Of a stretch of DNA of 64,000 nucleotides, positions 10,213 to 21,098 are shown piece by piece. The notes under the pieces are model-generated. The model worked only from the letters and a program-made list of their open reading frames with translations, had not been told where the DNA came from and made no database searches. Each line of letters starts with the position of its first letter. Positions within the stretch are counted from its first letter, which is position 1. The DNA is taken from assembly GCA_039583875.1 (NCBI GenBank), contig CM077151.1, positions 118,831,519 through 118,895,518 on the forward strand. Direction: 5' to 3'. The DNA comes from Platanthera guangdongensis (lineage: Eukaryota; Streptophyta; Magnoliopsida; Asparagales; Orchidaceae). A program made the translations under genes and the position numbers.

Positions 10213-11531
10213 CCATGTCCACAACAACTAAATCCAGATCAGACCATCGTTGGTTAGCATATTTCTCATAATGATCTTGAGCTACCCAGAGCTTCTCATG
10301 AATGTGCGTTATTGAGATACTCATTTCTTTTATGGCTTCTGGACCTAACAGTGGTCTCTCTCCAACTTCAACCCAAAATAGAGGAGTCCTATAATGCCTC
10401 TCATACATGGCCTCGAACACGGCCATATGCAAACTCTCTTGATAACTGTTCTTATAAGCGAACTCCATCAGTCTGAGACGTTGATCCTGCGGTCCACCGT
10501 GATCTATGATGTAACATCTTATCATATCCTCCACAATCTGATTAACTCTCTTCATTTGACCATTGGTCTGCAGATGACAATTGGTTGAAAACCCGAGGTC
10601 AGGGCCCAATGCTCCCTGCAAGCACTGCCAGAATCGCGACATAAACCCGGAGTATCGATCTAACGCGATACTTACAGGAACTCCATGCAATCTGATGACC
10701 TCTTCCAAATATAGCTCGACTATCTTCTCCATTGAATAACTAATCTTGTAGGGCACAAAATGGGCACACTTTGTCAATCTATCAATGATCACCCAGACAG
10801 AATCATGGCCACGACGAGATCTCGGCAATTCGGTGATGAAATACATCGAAATACTCTCCCACTTCCAGCTTGGAATATCTACAAGCGTTAACTTACCACC
10901 AGGCATTCTATGGTCAGCCTTAACACGCTGGCACGTGTAACACTCAGACACAAATTGTGCTATATCATTCTTCATGCCTGACCACCAGAAAATTTGCTTT
11001 ATATCTCGAACCATCTTCGTGGAACTAGGATGGTAAGCAACACTAGAACCATGTGCTTCACTACATAGCTTTGATCGAATATCTTCAACAGCAGGAATGC
11101 ACAATCTACCGCGGTACTTCAAGGTACCAACGTCATCAATCGAAAATTCCGGTAATTCCCCTTTCTTGGTTCTACTTCTGATATGCTACAAATCAGGATC
11201 ATCCTTCTAATGTAGCATAGTGAGTGAAATCCACAAAGGCTCTTCCACTTCTAAGCTACTCGGCGTAACGCTATTCCCTACGGTTATATCCATCAGCATA
11301 AACTCATCTATTAAGGATTATACGGAGAGGTTAAAGACATGCGTGGGCTTTCGGCTCAAGGCATCTGCTACCACGTTAGCCTTACCAGGATGATAAAGGA
11401 TATCAACCTCATAGTCTGCAACATACTCTAACCATCTACACTGGCGCAAATTTAACTCTTTCTGAGATAAGTTATATTGCAGGCTCTTGTGATCCATGTA
11501 GATTATACACGATACTCTGTATAGAAGGTGT
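10213..11531 (-). pseudogene. pol: gypsy chromovirus pol fragment F: RNase H end and integrase
   Basis: On the minus strand this reads the end of RNase H ([24 protein letters not shown] near 11390-11480), then the integrase zinc motif (YHPSSTK...CYTCQRVKADH, near 11030-10900) and core. The core is decayed: the first catalytic Asp is Tyr (SISMYFITELPRS), while later motifs (IIDRLTKCAHF, LDRYSGF) are changed but recognisable. Stops interrupt the linker near 11160-11220. The 5' side is cut by LTR E at 11532 and the 3' side by LTR G at 10212, before the chromodomain. This is the oldest-looking layer in the window and the host into which the others inserted. Related to the pol of G1 and D. Confidence 0.88.
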
Positions 11532-12072
11532 CTGTAACGCCCCCGGTTTTCTGTGTTTTGTTTGATCATTGTTTGGCGTTACGATGACGTGTTTCTGGCC
11601 TTTTGTTGTTGTTAGAGCGTGGTCTTAGCTCTTTAGGTTCCTTGAGTGGCCTATTTGTAGCCTGTTTGCAAGATTCCCAAGCTAGCCGAAGTCTGTTTTG
11701 GTGACTCGGCTGAGCCTCTTAGGGAATGCTTGTACTTTGGCTTGGGAGGTGTTAGCCCGAGTGTTTGATTGTCGGATGTTGTTTTCGAATTCGCCGTTGT
11801 TTTCGTAGCTTGTGTGTATAGCTACGGTGCGAGTTTTGTCGAAATCCGAGATCGTTTGTTTTCGCGTCATTTCGACATTTGCTTGTTAGCTAGTAGCAGT
11901 AGCTTTTGTTGTGCATGGCCTTGAGTGGCCGAGCTTGGTAGGGCTGGTGCCCAGTTTTAAGGCTAATTGTTTAGCTGTTTTCATTTTATGTATATATATA
12001 TGTTTAGATAATTAGCTGATTGGTTGCCTGTGCTTATTATTTTATTAGCTAGTGTGCTGTGTCTCTGCCAGT

Positions 12073-12439
12073 GTGTCGACACCGTTATGTTGACTGGTGT
12101 CGACACCGTTGTGTCAACACCGTAGTGTTATCTGGTGTCGACACATTGTGTCGACACCGCTATGTTGTCTGGTGTCGACACATTGTGTCGACACTGCTGT
12201 GCTGTCTGGTGTCGACACATTGTGTCGACACCGCTGTGTTGTCTGGTGTCGACGCATTGTGTCGACACCGCTGTATTGTCTGGTGTCGACGCATTATGTC
12301 GACACCGCCGTGTTGTCTGGTGTCGACACCACCATGCTGTCTGGTGTAGACACATTGTGTCGACACCGCTGTGCCGTCTGGTGTTGACACATCGTGTCGA
12401 CACCGTTATGCGTCTGGTGTCGACACATTGTGTCGACAC
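12073..12439 (+). repeat. GTGTCGACAC array in LTR E
   Basis: A tandem array whose composite unit is about 37 bp with two palindromes 13 and 24 bp apart. A lone extra copy lies near 12653. Variants GTGTCGACGC, GTGTAGACAC and GTGTTGACAC occur. Long open frames across it are an artefact of the repeat. Confidence 0.9.
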
Positions 12440-12816
12440 TATTGTCTTGTGTCGACCGTTATACATAGGACTGTCTGTTCTCTCCACGTTTCTCATTTTC
12501 CCGAGCTGCTACTAGCTTCTAGCGGGTTGTGCGGGAGGCAGAGGCGCTAGAGCTTTGGCCTGCATTTTCGGGAGGATTTTAGCTCAGTTTCCTCGTGAGT
12601 CTACAGATTTGGCTTACTCTCGTCTGGATCTTTCTTCCTAGGTAAGTTATGCTTGTGTCGACACCGTTGTCCGGTTCAGGTTGTCTAAGAATTTGGCTAA
12701 TCTCTCCTTCTTTATTCTCGGTTTGGTGTCCAGTTGGTAGCTGGAGGTATGGTATGGTTGTATTTAGCTGTAGTATAAGTCAGATAGCTGTTGTGGCCGG
12801 ATAGAATGGTTAGAAG

Positions 12817-13147
12817 AGAGAGTTGGAATTAAATTTCCAACTCTCTGTTTCCAAGCGTTGAGGTTTTAGCTTTTAGGCAGAGGTTTGAGCTTAGGCAGAG
12901 GTTTTAGAGTTGGAATTAAATTTCCAACTCTCTGTTTCCAAGCGTTGAGTGAGTGGACCTCACTCAACGCCTTGGCCGTTAGGCTTTTTGGCATGGACTG
13001 TGGTGAACTCACTCAATGTCGAAGTTAGTTTCTGCAGCTAAGTAGAAAGCGTTGACAACGTCGTCATCCAGCGATGGTTTTGCGGCTAAGTCATTTGGCA
13101 TTGAGTGTGTGGAGCTCACTCAACGCTGCGTCGAGTGGACTCGACGC
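12817..13147 (+). repeat. cluster of perfect inverted repeats in LTR E
   Basis: At 12817-12846 arms AGAGAGTTGGAA/TTCCAACTCTCT flank a 6-nt centre. At 12906-12931 a second copy has 10-bp arms. At 12942-12970 arms GCGTTGAGTGAG/CTCACTCAACGC flank TGGAC. At 13128-13147 arms GCGTCGAGT/ACTCGACGC flank GG. Related GTTGAGTGAG words lie between. No ORF. Confidence 0.85.
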
Positions 13148-14405
13148 TTTTTCCTTGGGTTGGTGTGCTTCCTTAGGATTGTTAGTGGATCTTCTCCACA
13201 GGGGGGTGTTTTGTGTTCAGCTAGTTCTTTGGCATGCCGAATCTTGGGTTGTGGCAGGTATTGGAGTTTTGGATGCCTCTGGAGGGGTGGTTTTATGTGG
13301 GGAGCCGTGGCCACCACCTTTATTTGCCTCGGCTTAGGCTGGTGTGTTGGACCCTAGGTCTGCCACTGTTTGACCCCGTAGACCTTTTTGGATCTGGTTT
13401 TGGTTATGTACTCAGATCCATGTTTTGACCCCTGTCATTAACCCACAAAGTTAGGACTGTTAGCTCCTTTCCTTGCTTATGGATTTTTCTTTGGTATATG
13501 TTATATGCCCTATTGCTGCTGCAGGTTCTTTTCTGAAAGAAATTGTACCTAATCACCTAGAGGGGGGGTGAATAGGTGACCTTAATCTTTTTAAAATTTT
13601 AGGCAGAATTAATCACAGAATTCACAGAACTTTAAAAAGCAAACACAGAATCAGTCACACACAGAGTACACACAGTTTTTATAGTGGTTCCCCAAGGTCT
13701 GGGTACATCCACTTTCCCCCTTCGCCTATCTAGTAGTGTACTAGATTCGGCCAAACTTCTCCACTACTCCTCAGATCCTCAGATCTTACAGCTTAGAACC
13801 CCAAACAGGTTCCTACAACTCAGAGTGATCCCACTCCTACAACTCAGGCACACAGCCCTACCACTCAGTCTTCACAAAGACCTACACTCAGCCTTCAACA
13901 AGGCCTACACTCAGCCCTCAACCAGGCCTACACTCAGAGAAATGAATCTCCTACACTCAGGAACACAAGCCCTACCACTCAGCCTTTATAATTTCAGGCT
14001 TACAACTCAGATCCCTTAGGATCCTACAAGAAATAAAAATTACAAAGTATATAACCACAACTCAGAATGAGAGAGAAGAGTTGACTGGTTTCTTGATGAG
14101 TTCTTGGAAGAACTTTGTTGAGATCAACCTCCCTTGGCTTTCTTCAAAGCTTCTTGAATTAGAACACAGTAGGGTTGAAACTCTATGCAGATGATCTTCA
14201 ATCACTGCTGACTTAAGAATCAGATCTCAATCTGAAACTTTCTTCACAGCCTGGTTCAACAGCTGTCTTCTTAGAAGGAGCTCTCTCTCCAACTTCTTAG
14301 ATCTTCACTTGAGGGTCTTCTTCTTTTAGTATTGTTAGATCTTCAATGAATCCAATAGTCAATCTTTAATTAATTAATCGCTCTATCTTGTCGAAGGAGA
14401 AGGGT

Positions 14406-14414
14406 CTTTATATA
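14406..14414 (-). promoter_or_regulatory. TATA box in LTR C
   Basis: TATATAAAG on the minus strand, downstream of the palindrome array in transcription sense, matching the position of the TATA boxes of A and B. Confidence 0.6.
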
Positions 14415-14571
14415 GACTTTCTCCAAGGTAACCGGCTGTTCCGTTTTCTAACAACTTTCTGACAGCTCTGACAGTTGCAGTAGACCGGCTGGAATGGCAG
14501 CTGTCAAGTCATCCAGTCACTTCTTGAATTCTCTGTAACTGTCTGAAAGTGTCGAGACAGTCAGTCTTTAA

Positions 14572-15368
14572 GTGTCGACACTGATAGACTAAGTGTCGAC
14601 ACAAGTAGACTAAGTGTCGACACTAGCCTTCATGGTGTCGACACAAATCCTTGTGTTGTAGAATCTGCTTCTCGACACTGCTTCTTCAACATGTGTCGAC
14701 ACAGATCATGTGTGTCGACACAAGTCCTTCTTCTTCAATACTTAGTTGATTTCTGTAAAGTGTCAACACAACTCCTTTGTGTCGACACATCTTCTTGTGT
14801 TGAAACTTGTTAAGTGTCGACATATCTTCTTCGTGTCGACACATGCCTTCTGTGTTGAAACATTTGCTGAGTGTCGACACATCTCCTTTGTGTCGACACA
14901 TTCTCCATGTGTTGAGACTTTTGCTGAGTGTCGACACATCTCCTTTGTGTCGACACTTGTACTTAAACTTTGTTGAAGTTTGCTGAGTGTCGACATAGCC
15001 TCCTGGTGTCGACACTTGTACTTGAACTTTGTTGATGTTTTGCTGAGTGTCGACACAGCCTCCTAGTGTCGACACTTGTACTTGAACTTTGTTGATGTTT
15101 TGCTGAGTGTCGACACAGCATCCTAGTGTCGACACTTTTGATGTCGACAAAGTTCCTCTGGATGCCGACACTGCTTCTAAGTGTCGACACTTGTACTTTA
15201 GACATTTCTTCATTGTGTGTTGACACTGCCTGTATGTGTCGACACTTTACTTCTGGTGTCGACTCTACATTCCTGGTGTCGACAATTACTCCAAGTGTCG
15301 ACACTGCTTCTATAGGTGTCGACACAAGCCTCCTTAAGTGTCGACACTTTTCTTCTAGGTGTCGACAC
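14572..15368 (-). repeat. GTGTCGACAC array in U3 of LTR C
   Basis: Many exact palindromes plus variants (GTGTTGACAC, GTGTCAACAC, TCTCGACAC). A 55-60 bp higher-order segment with CTTGTACTTGAACTTTGTTGATG is repeated near 14950-15120. The overlapping open frames are repeat artefacts. Confidence 0.9.
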
Positions 15369-15514
15369 ATGGACCTAGAAACTTTTTCTGCTTTCCCTAC
15401 AATTACTTAACCTGCACAAAGAAACTCAAAACACATCAAATACACCTTGATGTATATCATTGAGTACGGTGAGGATTCTTCAAATCTGGTACATTTAATC
15501 CAATGTACCCAACA

Positions 15515-15627
15515 ATCTCCCCCTATTTGGAGAAGTCATAACCCTTAGTCAATGATATACACCATACATAACAAATTCACAGTATGATGTAAAACAATAT
15601 TAAATGACAGGGTAAATACATAAACAT
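15515..15627 (-). other. 3' internal end of copia C with polypurine tract
   Basis: ATCTCCCCCTATTT next to the LTR is the reverse of the polypurine tract. The rest is 3' UTR, ending at target duplication AACAT (15623-15627) where B entered; the UTR resumes at 39884. Confidence 0.88.
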
Positions 15628-17618
15628 TGAAAGAAATTGTACCTAATCACCTAGAGGTGGGTGAATAGGTGACTAAATCTTTTTGAAACTTTTAGGTAGA
15701 TTGCAAATAATATCACAGATTTACAATTACTTCTTCACAGCAATCAATCAGCAATCACAGAATAAAGCATGCACACAGTGAACACACAGATTTATAGTGG
15801 TTCCCCAAGGTTTGGGTACATCAACTTTCCCCCTTCGCCTATCTAGTAGTGTACTAGATTTGGCCAAACTCCTCCACTATTCCTCAGATCCTCAGATCTT
15901 ACACTCAGAAACCCAAACAAGTTCCTACAGCTCAGGCCCAAGACCCTACAACTCAGTCTTTCACAAAGACCTACACTCAGCCTTCAACAAGGCCTACACT
16001 CAGCCACAAGGCCTACACTCAGAGATATGAATCTCCTACACTCAAGCACACAGGCCCTACCACTCAGCCTTTATAATTTCAGGCTTACAACTCAGATCCC
16101 TAAGGATCCTACAAGAAATTTAGAATACAAAGTATATACCTACAACTTGAATAAGAGAGAAGAGTTGATAGGTTCTTGATGAGTTCTTGAATGAACTCTG
16201 CTGAGATCAACCTCACTTGGCTTTCTTCAAAACTTCTTGAATGTAGAACACAATAGGGTTGATACTCTCTACAGCTGATCTTCAATCACTGCAACTTAAG
16301 ATTCAGAACTAGGTCTGAACCCTTCTTCACAGCCTGGTTCCAACAGCTGTCTTCTTGGAAGGAGCTCTCTCTCTCCAACTACTTAGATCTTCTGATCACT
16401 TCAACTGATTTGTATTAATCTGTGTTGAATTCTCTTCTTCTGTTGACAGAATAAGCCTTTATATAGGCCTTCTTCATGGTGACCGACTGATCCGGTTCCT
16501 AACAGCTTTCAGACAACTCTGACAGTTGCAGTAGACCGGCTGGAATGGCAGCTGTCATGTCATCCAGTAACTTCTTGAAATATCTGTAACTGTCTGAAAG
16601 TGTCGAGACAGTCTGTCTTTAAGTGTCGACACTTATAGACTAGGTATCGATACAAATAGACTAAGTGTCGACACTAGCCTTCAAGGTGTCGACACAACTC
16701 CTTGTGTTGTAGAAATTTCTTCTCGACACTGCTTCTTCATCATGTGTCGACACTGATATTGTGTGTCGACACAACTCCTTGTTCTTCAGTACTTAGTTGA
16801 TTTCTTGTAAGTGTCGACACAACTCCTTTGTGTCGACACATCTTCTTGTGTTGATCTTGTTCAGTGTCGACACATCTTCTTGGTGTCGACACATGCCTTC
16901 TGTGTTGATACTTGCTGGGTGTCGACACTGCTCCTTGTGTCGACACATTCTTCTTTTGTTGAGACTTTGGCTGAGTGTCGACACATCTCCTTTGTGTCGA
17001 CACTTGTACTTAGAATTTATTGAACTTTGCTGAGTGTCGACACAGCCTCCTAGTGTCGACACTTTCTTCTTGTATTGAGTCTTCTGCTGAGTGTCGACAC
17101 ATTCTTTATTATATCGACACTTTTTTCATGTGTTGAGTCTTCTGCTGTGTGTCGACACATACTTCATTATGTCGACACTTATACTTAGACTCTGCTGACT
17201 TTTGTTGAGTGTCAACATAGCCTCCAAGTGTCGACACTTTCTGATGTAGACAAAGTTCCTCTAGGTGTCGACACTGCTGCTAAGTGTTGACACAGCTTCA
17301 CTGGACTTTTCTTCATTGAGTGTCGACACAACCTGTATATGTCGACACTTTCTATCTGGTGTCGACTCTGCATCCCTGGTGTCGACACAATTACTCCAAG
17401 TGTCGACATTGCTTCTCTGGGTGTCGACACAAGTCTTCTTAAGTGTGGACACTTTCCTTCTGGGTGTCGACACATGGACTTAGAATCTTTTCAGCTTTCC
17501 CTATAAATACTTGACCTGCACAACTAAACTCAAAACACATCAAATACATTTTGATGTATATCATTGAGTAGGGTGAGGCTTCTTCAAATCAGGTACATTC
17601 ATTCCAATGTACCCAACA
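15628..17618 (-). repeat. 3' LTR of copia B
   Basis: 1991 bp, TGAAAGAAATTG to ACCCAACA. It holds the palindrome array 16623-17473, the TATA box TATATAAAG at 16457-16465 (minus) and the perfect hairpin at 15841-15859. Many differences from the 5' LTR are CG-to-TG or CG-to-CA changes in the palindromes. Confidence 0.94.
16623..17473 (-). repeat. GTGTCGACAC array in 3' LTR of B
   Basis: Dense exact and near copies upstream (in sense) of the TATA box. The 5' LTR has the matching array at 38883-39733. No gene is inferred from the open frames here. Confidence 0.9.
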
Positions 17619-17893
17619 ATCTCCCCCTATTCGGAGAAGTCATAACCCTTAGTCAATGATATACACCATACATAACAAAATCACAGTATGATGTAAAACA
17701 GGATTATACAATCAGGGAAAACATAAACATGTATCAAAACAAGACATGTATATATCAAAATCTCAGAACAATAATGTAATAGATTTATCACACATTACAT
17801 TGTTCTAACAACTTTATCATATTCATTATACAAAAGTTTACAGAGTGTTTAAAATCAAAAGATTACAACTGTAAATAAAAGATAAATTCTATC
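17619..17893 (-). other. polypurine tract and 3' UTR of copia B
   Basis: The tract is the reverse of ATCTCCCCCTATT at 17619-17631. The rest is AT-rich noncoding sequence up to the ORF3 stop. Confidence 0.8.
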
Positions 17894-20589
17894 CTATTGC
17901 TGCTCAGCCTCCTTGATAACTATGCCCTTTCCAGATTGTATCTTTGCTTGGACTGGGGCTTCAGTATCTTCAGCAGCAACAGGCTTCTTGCCTTTTAGAT
18001 CCTTCTTCTTTAATTCTTTAGCTTTGATTTTCTGCCTTTCAAAGTAATGATAAGGCTTGAGAATGTACATGCTAGGCTCCTGGGCAGTAGGAGGTAGATT
18101 TCTCATCTTAGCCTTTCTTCTGTATTGCACAATGGCTTCTTGCCTGTTCTCATGCTTCCTCCACTACACATCAGAATACCATTTGCCTCTGTCCACAATA
18201 TTGTCTTTGGCAGCCTTCCATGCAGTCAGAATGATATTCCTTGAAGTGGGGCTCCACTGTTCAAAATCAGGCCTTTGTTCAGCTTGCTCTCTGAACCTTT
18301 TCTTAGACAATAGAGTCTCTTGTTCTTTGAGCAGCAAGGCTTCTTGTTCTTTCAGTATAGCCTCTGGCACTGGCTGAACCACTTTATCTATGATGACCTT
18401 CTCAATTCCCTCAGGAGGGCTATACATTGATTGTATATCTGCATGTATCATATTAAAGTCTGGTGGAGGGTAAATTACTTGAGCCACTTCAGCTTGCTCC
18501 CCTCCAAGATATGCAGGATGAATCCCAGACTCTGCTACATTGTCATCATCACATAATGGAGGATATCCAAGGGTGGCTCTGATGGAATTGGAAATCCATT
18601 TTGCATGATCATAACTGGCTTTGACTAACACCCTCTCCCCCTTTATGACTACTCTAACAATATGATCCCTCAGATCATCTTTTTGAAATCTTATTTGGGC
18701 ATCTAAATAGTTTACTCCATCCTTAAAGAAAGGTTTCAACCTTTAGAGCCTGTCTGTTATAGCCTTTTGAGAGTGTTGTATAGCAGTCTTAACAGCAGTT
18801 ATGCCCTCTTGTAATGCTTTATCAAATTCTGCCTTTGCTATAGCATTAGCTGTAGTCTGACCAGTAGCTATATTCTTCATTTTTGTAATTATTGCATTAT
18901 GTGAAGCTGTAAGATTATCATTCATCCTTATCTGGTTCTCCAGTACATAACCTTGCTTCACTGCAATATCATCTACTTGAGCTTTGATCTTCTCTTGATG
19001 TGTAGCCAAGTAGACCACTGCATTCCCTCCCTTGTGGAAGCAGTCAGTCATCTCTTTCTTATTCAGATTCATTTCAAATCTGATGGACTTAATATCTTGG
19101 GCCAGATCAAACTGTAGAGATTTTTGCCCTTCATCCACATATTTTTCCAGAGCTTGCCTTTGCTCATCAATCTTTATCTGTAATGCCACCATCAATGAAC
19201 TGTAATCTACAGATGGTGCTGGCTGTGGTGTAGGCAGTGGTGCAATGGTTTGCAGAGCTTTCTTATAATTTTGGCTACTCCTCTTGAAGACTTAAAACTA
19301 TCTCTTTTTAGCTCTGGCAGCCTCCTCCCCCTCAGTAGCATCACTTTCTTTCTCAAAGTCAGTTTGGAGTAGGTCAGGGAATAGCTCTTCTAGGGTGAAT
19401 TCCTATTGAGGATGGGGTGGAGAATCCCTAATCTCATCAGCCACTTGATTAGGTTCCACTTGATCTGCTACAGATGTGTCCTCCATGACAACATCTTGGG
19501 GTTGGCTATGTGTTGGAGTTTGCTGATTAACATTATGTAATGAATCAGACAAAACATCATCCTCAATAGGGAAGATTAATTTATTGATGTCAGTGATTAC
19601 CTCAAGTATGGTGTGGGTTGCTTGTTCACTTTCTAGTGTAGTAGGTTCATCCACCAGTAGAGGCTCCCCTTGGATTGGATCATGGTGAATTGGGCTTGCT
19701 GGTGGTAGCTCCCTCTGCCTCTCTGTATCATCTTGTCTAGCTGGAGACTTTCCAGCATTTCCAGTGTCTTGTTCATCATCTGGATTAAAGAAACTTGCTC
19801 TTCAGAGCTACTAGAGGAGCCTTGAGCCACTGGGGCTATCTTCTTCTTCTTCTTCAGGGGTGTTACTTTCTCAGGAGTTGGCAATTCCTTGGTCAAGACC
19901 CTATCCCATCTAGAGAAGATTCTCATGTCCATCTTCCTCATGTGATTGATCTTTGATCCTGCAGCTTGGCTCATTACTTCTGGTATACTACCAGCCAAGT
20001 AAAGACTTAGAATCCTACCCAAATTGGGTTTCTTCAGGCTCTCCTTTATCTTATCAAACAATACTGCAGACCAATCAGTTTGCAGTGTGAAGATAATCCT
20101 TGTCATGAGGCTGAACATATGAGCTGAAACTCTGTCATGCCCTCCAGGCTTGCTCAAGATAACCTTGCCCACAATCTCAGATAAGAATTTGCCTTGGCTG
20201 TTCATCCCCTTCCTATTGAACACAGATCCAATTTTCATGTTGGAATCCAAACCACACCATCGCAAAGCTTCTCTTGTCTTAGATGCAGAAACATCTTCTT
20301 CCTTTGTCCTACGTAGTTGTAGTACCTTTCTCAGACTCTTAGGTGAGACCTTCACCTTTGCCCCATATACCCTAGACTTAATCTTGAGTCTAGATTCGTC
20401 TAGGGTTTCTCCATTCAGGAATTCTAGAACTTCTTTATTCCATATCTTGGTCGGCTCTGAAACAAGAAAATCTAACCCTGAGTTTGCAACTAGGGTTAGC
20501 ACATCCTTGATCTCTGGTTCTGCGTCATCAAACGCATGCCACACAAGTTCATATCATTCATTCACGTTCTCTTCGAGCTTGGGCGCCAT
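17894..20589 (-). pseudogene. third ORF of copia B, broken
   Basis: The ATG is at 20589-20587, fixed by homology with the MAPKLEENVNE start in A and C. The 12th codon is already a stop (TGA for Gly). The frame then runs to about 19633, shifts before 19650, and continues with stops after DRL (about 18740, CAA-to-TAA type) and after WYSDV (18164). It ends KEAEQQ at 17894. It keeps the N-terminal globular region, a Lys run (PLKKKKK) where A has PKKKRK, an acidic linker, the coiled-coil-like region and a Lys-rich tail. No membrane segment seen. The leader contains palindromes and a TATA box 106 bp before the ATG. Function unknown; not translatable in full. Confidence 0.85.
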
Positions 20590-20623
20590 TAGGGTTTGAA
20601 GAATTTGAACTTAGAGAAGAGAG

Positions 20624-21070
20624 GTGTCGACACACAAGTTTGGTCTCGAAACTTTGGTGAGCGTGTCGACAGACAATGGTGAAATCCTATTTATACCTTT
20701 CTAGGATCGAAGATGAAAGGGCGCGTCAATAAACTTAAATTGTGTCGACACTGTTGAAAAGTGTCGACACAGACTTATAATGTCGCGACAACTATGTGTC
20801 GACACAAGTATAGTCGACAGAATATATGTGTCGACACTTGTTTATGTGTCGACACCACTCAGCTCGACACTTAGTCGAGACTTTACTTCACTAATTCTGC
20901 ATAAAGTCTAAGTGTCGACACCACCTTGGATGTGTCGACACCTACCCTGTATGTGTCGACACTAATTTTCTGAAGTGTCGACACCAACTTCCTAGATGTG
21001 TCGACACCTTTTCTCTGAAGTGTCGACACCACTTTTCTATGTCGACACAGACAACTCTGTGTGTCGACAC
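20624..21070 (-). repeat. GTGTCGACAC array between pol and ORF3 (B)
   Basis: Exact palindromes and relatives (TGTCTCGACA-like, GTCGACAG) fill the 509-bp gap, homologous in layout to A 2914-3338. Noncoding. Confidence 0.9.
20686..20695 (-). promoter_or_regulatory. TATA box of candidate ORF3 promoter (B)
   Basis: TATAAATAGG on the minus strand, 106 bp before the ORF3 ATG, the same decamer and distance as in A. Two palindromes lie between it and the ATG. Confidence 0.62.
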
Positions 21071-21098
21071 CTTTTTACTTAGCCAATTTTCTGTAAAC

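Larger units (their letters stand above)
11532..13533 (+). mobile_element. chromovirus LTR E, left part, cut by copia C
   Basis: Begins TGTAACGCCCCCGGTTTTCTGTG, the same start as the G1 LTRs read on the minus strand, and later resembles G1 LTR sequence (the TGTGGGGAGCCGTGGCC region near 13300 and GTTAGGACTGTTAG near 13450). It is in + sense. No polypurine tract precedes it, so it is the left end of an element or a solo LTR inserted in F. Copia C interrupts it at 13534; the rest lies beyond the window. It carries a palindrome array and a cluster of longer inverted repeats. Confidence 0.82.
13534..15514 (-). repeat. 3' LTR of copia C
   Basis: 1981 bp from TGAAAGAAATTG (LTR 3' end in sense) to ACCCAACA (LTR start in sense), followed by the polypurine tract. 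It contains the palindrome array 14572-15368, a TATA box at 14406-14414, the 19-nt hairpin at 13728-13746 and CTACACTCAG repeats near 13860-13960. Confidence 0.93.
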
